In this document: in pieces, positions 57,576 to 64,000 of the stretch
Layout of the letters: each line of letters starts with the position of its first letter
How positions within the stretch are numbered: the stretch's first letter is position 1
From: Megaleporinus macrocephalus
Taxonomy: Eukaryota > Chordata > Actinopteri > Characiformes > Anostomidae
Length of the DNA stretch: 64,000 bases
Assembly: GCA_021613375.1 (NCBI GenBank)
Contig: CM038714.1
Span: forward strand, 40,771,123-40,835,122
Direction: 5' to 3'
Program-made: the position numbers and the translations under genes
The notes under the pieces: model-generated
Seen by the model: the letters and a program-made list of their open reading frames with translations, nothing else
What the model was told of the DNA's origin: nothing
Database searches by the model: none

Positions 57576-57740
57576 TAATGCACTGTCAAGGAAGGTTAGA
57601 CAGACCGTCAGCTCCAGCTACAGAGATAAACTGGCAGAGTGAGCAGGAGAGTGCTGATAAAATTAAAGTGATAGTTCAGTGAAACAAACATATCATTCAG
57701 AAAATTGCCCCCTACCCCAAATATAGTTAATCAACCAAAA
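57576..57740. repeat. Dispersed repeat pair 2, copy A
   Basis: Direct repeat of 61627-61781: both contain 'taatgcactgtcaag'-like, 'ctgtcagctccag'-like, 'aaattaaagtgatag', 'agaaaattgccccc' and 'ccccaaatatagttaatcaa'. Family unknown. Confidence 0.85.
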
Positions 57741-57894
57741 CAAGTCTAAAACATCACGCACTGTGCTGACTGCTCATTGTTAAATAGTCTCAAATAGACT
57801 TGCGTTTGTGCTTTTTGATCCTATATAGCACACACAGTTAAGGCAATTCTTTTTCAGACTACTTCAACGCAATTTCAGGCAAGGGTCTGAGGAT

Positions 57895-58190
57895 TCTCAG
57901 TACTGTGCAAAACTTAAAGAGCACCCTCAATGAATTCATTTCAGTCAAAGTAACAGGCTAATAATTGTACAAGAGATTTTAAGAGCAACAAGTAAAAACA
58001 CAGGAGTTCTCAAAACTGGAGAACACAGCACTCCTGACAACCATGCATGACCTGGTGGACCACCAAAACTGTCCCCATCAGATAAACAATACTTAAAGTT
58101 CTTACACCCATAGGTGTTTCTGTCTGAGTACAAGAAATGTTCATACTGACCGTCCCAGAGACCTAAACATCACTGAATATGTTTAGAATT
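57895..58190. mobile_element. Fragment of a Tc1-like element (family g)
   Basis: Begins 'tactgtgcaaaacttaaaga', a terminus similar to Tc1 ends reading 'tactgtgcaaaagtctt'. It ends in 'agacctaaacatcactgaat', matching the transposase stretch D-L-N-I-x-E, part of the SPDLNPIE region. The interior between is deleted. Confidence 0.5.
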
Positions 58191-58196
58191 GTTTAG

Positions 58197-58432
58197 ACTT
58201 AGGAGGAGAACAACAACTCACACTCCACTGTTGGAGCGGACCTCAAAGGAACGTGGTACATAGAGGTGCACCACACCGGCCTCCCTCCTTTTCAGTTGAG
58301 AGAGTTTTATATGTTTTATTTTGTTGTTAAGTTTGTTGTTTTGGGATTTAATGGGGTATGTTTTTGGTTCTTGGTTCTAATTTGTGTTGCTTTGTTGGGA
58401 TGTGGGTTTGGTCAGAGTGGGTTGTTGTTTAT
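58197..58432. repeat. Dispersed repeat, copy B
   Basis: Second copy of the 55395-55623 repeat in the same orientation, with about one change per ten bases by eye. Confidence 0.85.
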
Positions 58433-60092
58433 TGATTAAACATATTAAAGGAAAAATACATCTTCAGACTTCTGTAGTTAAAAATCTACATCTATGACAT
58501 GCAAAGAAGCAGCAAAAGAAAAGAATAAAATGTGTAATAAAGGTAAAGACTCACTAAATTCCCTCAAAATAAGAACTGGCTGTTTTGACTGGAAATTAAA
58601 TAAATGAGTGTTAAATGATGTTGGCTGTACTGTATGGAGTGCTGATTGGTGGACTAGAAACATTCATTACTTGTTAGCTATATAAGCCTCCTGGTTGCAG
58701 CTCCTAGGCAAAACTAAAGAAGTGAACTCTAGACACTGAACATATCTCTGGTGATTGTCTACATTTAGAGTGGAACTAAAGTAAATACTTGCTGTGTGCT
58801 AAATTGTTGATTGTAGGGACTACATTAGTAATGGACAGCAGGACATTCCCTACATTTACGTTATCAGTCACAAATACAGACAGTGCAGACTAATTTCTAC
58901 TTCTTAAACCCAAACAGCAATCAAATACAAAATGATTTATGTAGCTATTCACACTGTGCATCCTTCAGGAGTCTGGCTTTTAGTTACTTTACTGCAAAAC
59001 TGCTTTTAAACGATTTTTTATGAGGTTTTACATGCTTGCACAGTAATATATTGTGTTAAATGCTTTCATAGACTTCCTAAGATCACACTTAGGAACACAC
59101 GCTCAAACTTTTTTTCCCTACTGCAAATGCAAATGCCTTATAGGCAACAAGAAGCTGGTAAATAAAAATTTTATCTTAGCTATGTGGTACACCCTGATAT
59201 TTCCACACACTCCAGCTAAAAGGTTAAGTAAGTTATTTCCCTTTAAGCCATGTGTGATCTAATATGGATTTTATATGGATTTTTGGTGGAGTTTAATATA
59301 GTACAGAACCATATTTGTGTAAACTCATACCCAGCCAGGCCAACAGTGTTGCCTACAGTGGAGTAAGCCAGTGGCTGAGTGAATTCTGCTAGAACCCCTT
59401 TAAAGAACGTTAATAACAGAGTGAAATATGCCGGTGGCTGTGTGAAATACAGCTGTGACTGAGTTAAATTAAAAATTGAATGAACCGTCTTCGGTTAAAT
59501 CTGCAGTGGCTGAGTGAAATATGGCACTGACTGAGTTAAATCTGCAGTGGCTGAGAGGAATAAGAATATGTAAACAGTATGGGGGCTTAGGAAACTCTAA
59601 ATTACATTCGACAACAGACACTTAAACATACCAGCAAGAGGAAAAGCCTGGTAATGAAAGATGTGGTAAAATTAGTTCATTCAGATCCTTGCTTAACTCT
59701 TTATTTGGGAATTTGTATAATGAAAAATGATCTCAGGCTAAAATCCATTTGCTTTGAATGACTATGCACTTTCAATTATGTTTGTTTTATTAAAACAATT
59801 TCCATTTTTTCACTAACAAAAGAATCACTTTCCCGACTACATGACTGGAAAACACAGTTGCACACATAAGACCATAATATTTCCATTAAAATGCAAAGGA
59901 GTTTACTTGATATGGATTTATATATTCATATAAATATGTATTTCAGTAGTATCAGTTCGGCGCACTGATATTCAGACTTCAGGGCACATTTGCTTCAAAA
60001 CAATGGACATGGACAAGGACGCCGTCTCACTTCCTTCACCTTCATGATAGGGTGTGGCTAAAATGAGGCACTGCCTATGGACCAAATATATA
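58433..60092. other. Unassigned intergenic sequence
   Basis: Short imperfect repeats 'ctgagttaaatctgcagtgg' at 59490-59560. No gene. Confidence 0.45.
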
Positions 60093-60554
60093 TATACACT
60101 ACCGGTCAATAGTTTGGGATCACAGTGAAATTTTCTTGTTTTCAAGTAGCCTTCCTTCCCTAACACAACAATGGACTGAAAGTTGTTTCTTTCTGGTCAT
60201 TTTGAGCCGGTCAGCAAGCCATCTACTGCTGAAGCTTCAGATACTAAACTAACCTAGAATGTTCTTCTCTCTTTTATACTCACTTATTAGTAGAATGTTT
60301 TTCAGCTGTGCATCACAATTGAGCAAGAGTGTCCTAACAACCAGTTAGTCCAATAACATCCTTAACTTGGATTGGTGGTCATACCAGGAGATTTAGACAG
60401 AGGACTGAGAATTGTTGATAATAGGACTATATGCAAAATAAGCTTCTATACAAAAATAGGCTTTAATACAAACATTTTTATTCTTAAAAAATCATCTGAA
60501 AATGAAAATTGCATGAAATGAAATTCTAAAGTGATCCTAAACTTTTGAGCAGTA

Positions 60555-60561
<7 letters not shown>
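60093..60561. mobile_element. Non-autonomous Tc1-type element inserted in TA repeats
   Basis: The left end 'tacactaccggtcaatagtt' plus 'tgggatcac' is mirrored by the right end 'gtgatcctaaacttttgagc' plus 'agtagtgta'. Both ends are flanked by (TA)n, fitting the TA target of Tc1/mariner elements. The interior (about 465 bp) lacks a transposase frame, so it is a deletion derivative. Confidence 0.85.

Positions 60562-60606
<45 letters not shown>
60557..60606. repeat. (AT)n microsatellite
   Basis: About 50 bp of alternating AT directly at the right end of the Tc1-type element, possibly the target tract into which it inserted. Confidence 0.95.
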
Positions 60607-61164
<558 letters not shown>

Positions 61165-61626
61165 GTACAGTAGAAATTTAGGAACCAGACTCTGTGTGTA
61201 CGTGTTTGACAAGGACACAATGTTAATTTTCTGATATGAAGCACTCTAGTGGGGTGCAATGTTAAAATCCTTGCTTTTATCTTTAATTAAATATTATTAG
61301 TTACTCTGCGTTTTTTTCTGCTGCACTTATTCAGTCTAATCAACACTTCACTCTTTTCTTAGTCATAACAGAGACTTGAAACACAACCGGTGGACTAATT
61401 TGTACCCCAATTTGTGTTTCAGTCACCTTTTCATTTCAGTGGCTGTAGTGAGGACCTCCATCTGCTGAAATCAAGACTTTGAGAAAATAATCTTATATTA
61501 TAAATACATTATGTCATTAGGAGATGCTATATATTTATTTTAATGTAGTAAGTCAATTTTTTGAGGAAATATATCATTATTTGAAGATAGGACATCCATA
61601 ATACATACCTAAGTCATATTTGCAAT
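61165..61626. other. Unassigned intergenic sequence
   Basis: No gene. Part of 61281-61325 (tctttaattaaatattatta) recurs near 62704-62750. Confidence 0.45.
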
Positions 61627-61781
61627 AAATGCACTGTCAAGAAAGGTTCGACTGTCAGCTCCAGAATAAACTGGCTGAACGAGCAGGAGGAAGCTGATCA
61701 AATTAAAGTGATAGTCCTGTGAAAAAAACATATAATTTAGAAAATTGCCCCCTTACCCCAAATATAGTTAATCAACCTAAA
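61627..61781. repeat. Dispersed repeat pair 2, copy B
   Basis: Direct copy of 57576-57740; see that entry for the shared blocks. Confidence 0.85.
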
Positions 61782-63159
61782 CATACTTGTGACAGAAACT
61801 TGCTTCATGAATTTTGCATTGGGGCTACGAGGCTAATGAAGCTAACAAGTAATGGAAGCTTTTATCCTTCATATTAGCATTTTGCATAATAGGTATGTAT
61901 TGCATAATATTTGCAATAAATAGCTCATTTTTTTAAATACTAAAATGTTGACATGGACTTCTGTACATGAAACAGTGAATAAAAAACATTGTACTCGTGA
62001 ATGTGCCACTACTTATCTATTTATCGTGAAATGTATTGTTTATGAATATCATGATATTACATATACATATATCCATATTGCCCAACCCCAGTATTGGCAT
62101 ATTAACATCTGACCTGCTACGTTGGTACAAAAAGTGCTGTAATTTGTGATGCCCTCTTGTAAATCATCTAGAGCATTTATTTGGTGTAGTTAATTCTTTT
62201 GTTTATGCTTCCACCATGAACCTTCTTCAGAAATCAGCACAAGAACCAACAGCTCGAGTCCTGCTGGATAGAAGACTGCTGGAGCTGAACTTTATTACTC
62301 CCGGTGTACCCACACGCACACACACTGTCCATCATTCAAACTCAGGCCAGAACCTCAAATAAACAGAATCAATCAGAGCAGCAGACTGATGAAATAAGCA
62401 GCAAGCTGTGATTTGTGACACACAGCACACAGTGCATTATGCACTACACAAAGCGGCTGAAGAAAAAGAAGAAGAAAACAACAAGAAACCTTCAAGATGG
62501 GAGCCAACAACTAACGGACTGTAACTTATGGCTGAGCGTCATCGTTTTATAGGAAAATATACCTTTACAGTGGTTGGGAGTTAAGTTGGGAGTCATATTA
62601 GTTAATAGTGCTAACACCTTATTGTTCTCTTTGTAATTTTTGCTGTAATTTTTATTTCCAACATTCCTTTTCTGTAATAATTTCATCAGCCGGACTTTAA
62701 TTAAATCTTTAATTAAATATTATTATTTACGCTGCTGTTTTTTCTGCTGCAACCTATGGCTGAGCGTCATCGTTTCATGGGAAAACATACCTTTACGACG
62801 GTTGGGAGTTAGGATGTCAGGCAGATGAGTTGATATTTGATGGAAATATGGCGACGTTAGACTGGCTTTACGTTATGATACTTGGCCTACATTCAGCTAG
62901 TTGCATGTTATGAGTTGCCTGTGACATAATTTCTATGCAACTAGTTATGTGAAGCAATTCCACACTACACATTCAACTACTCCATCAGCAAAACCAAGTA
63001 TATTAATTGATAATGATACAACATACGCTCCCATCCAGCAAACATCAGGCTTATCACAGCAAGACAAGTAAAGCAATGCACATATCACAGCAGAAAGTAA
63101 ACAAAGTTAACATATCCTCTATGGACATGTTTCTTGGGATCGCTCCATGGAATTGAAAA
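61782..63159. other. Intergenic sequence with short direct duplications
   Basis: 'atggctgagcgtcatcgttt' with about 50 following bases occurs at 62529-62590 and 62757-62815. 'ccagcaaacatcaggcttat' occurs at 63036-63055 and again at 63362-63381. No gene. Confidence 0.5.
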
Positions 63160-63320
63160 TCCCTACATGTCCAGAAGTTTGTAGACACCTGCTAATGCAA
63201 TCTTTCTTTTTTTTGCTGTAGGAACAGCCTGTACTACTCTGTGAAGGGTTCAAACAAGATAATGTTATAGACTGCTGTGAGGATTTGATTGCATTCAGCC
63301 ACAAATGCCAGGTACTCATG
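63160..63320. mobile_element. Isolated left end of a Tc1-like element (family h)
   Basis: 'acatgtccagaagtttgtag' 'acacctgctaatgcaa', then 'ggaacagcctgtactactct', 'gctgtgaggatttgattgca' and 'ttcagccacaaatgccaggt' follow the order of the left flank of the family whose right end is at 55200-55394. The transposase part is missing. Confidence 0.6.
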
Positions 63321-64000
63321 TTAAATAATCTGTTCTGGGCACAAACCTCATACTACCATATCCAGCAAACATCAGGCTTATTACAGCAAGACAAGTAAAG
63401 CAATGCTAAACCACATTCTGCACATATCACCGCAGTATGGCTCTGTAGTGAAAGAGTGTGGGGGCTAAACTGCCCGGCCTGCAGTCCAGACCCGTCAACT
63501 AGTGGAAATATTAGTCCCATTATGGAATAAAATGATGAAAATGGAGACCTTAAACTTGTGGAACAGTGAGAATAGAAAACAACAGTTCCCAAACACGGAG
63601 TGGTGATAAATAAAGATGTAATGTAACAAATAGTTTGGAAACATGTTCTGCTATAAAGTTCTAAATAACAAACAAAAAACAGGTTCTCAGTTTCAACATG
63701 TGTATTACTTTTTAATTAAAAGTTGGATTTAAATGATTTGCACAGCATCATAACTTTTTAAAAAGGGGTTGGATAATATTTTTGCTGTAAAAAAAAACAG
63801 TGAGTGGGCTTTGTGTTGTCTGTTTTCATTATCATACTAATAAGGCTACTAATACTGCAACCATATATCTAAACCTGAAGAGCCAGTAAGTGTTTTGTTT
63901 ACGTCCTCTTTGTGACCCACACAGTTTTCATCAAACACATGCAGTCTGGCTGTTTGTAGTGTGTAGAAGCATTATGAGGTTTTACAAGTTCATTAAAATG
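63321..64000. other. Unassigned intergenic sequence
   Basis: Carries the second copy of the local duplication (63357-63430). No gene recognised to the window end. Confidence 0.45.

Overview
The window looks like non-coding nuclear DNA of a bony fish, most likely an ostariophysan teleost (characiform or catfish-like). The evidence is many decayed Tc1-type DNA transposons, an L2/Rex1-like LINE tail, two tRNA-derived SINE families of types I know from teleosts, and a palindromic non-autonomous Tc1 element I associate with ostariophysan genomes. The family names come from recognition by eye, not from a database search. I recognise no host protein-coding exon, rRNA, functional tRNA or CRISPR array. 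Nearly all short open frames are chance frames or frames through tandem repeats. The one convincing coding stretch is the C-terminal part of a LINE reverse transcriptase (about 5311-5967, minus strand).

Layout. 0-9 kb: a piggyBac-type TTAA element (216-1195), an (AT)n tract, a probable small inverted-repeat element (4058-4475), a 5'-truncated LINE with a 60-bp minisatellite in its 3' UTR (4485-5967), a tRNA-derived SINE (7281-7582) and a decayed Tc1-like element (about 7925-8885). 10-26 kb: a LINE 3' end running into a 26-bp minisatellite (11060-13410), two abutting Tc1 relics (16136-17596), a 24-bp minisatellite (17792-20549), and a Tc1-like element (21454-25979) swollen by a 28/19-bp tandem array. 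26-45 kb: a palindromic Tc1-type element (28292-28975), a 37-bp array (31466-32633), a 16-bp array (34245-34610), a pyrimidine tract, a long inverted repeat (36872-37282), SINE copies and another Tc1 relic (43282-44325). 45-64 kb: a short inverted-repeat element with an inverted partial copy (47751-48742), a further Tc1 relic (49600-50662), more such elements (51621-52196, 56060-57038, 60093-60561), a LINE reverse-transcriptase scrap, isolated Tc1 ends and pairs of dispersed repeats.

How the parts relate. This is not an operon or gene system; the 'biology' is repeat dynamics. Six minisatellite arrays cover about 10.7 kb, roughly 17% of the window, and at least three lie inside or against transposable elements. 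The most notable object is the 21.4-26.0 kb Tc1-like element. Its array unit resembles a short stretch of Tc1 transposase coding sequence, and recognisable transposon sequence continues on both sides, so the array seems to have grown from within the element. A few repeat-free, more complex stretches (for example 35985-36270, 42110-42985, 57340-57500) may be conserved non-coding elements, which would fit a gene desert or a large intron. That is a guess from sequence texture only.
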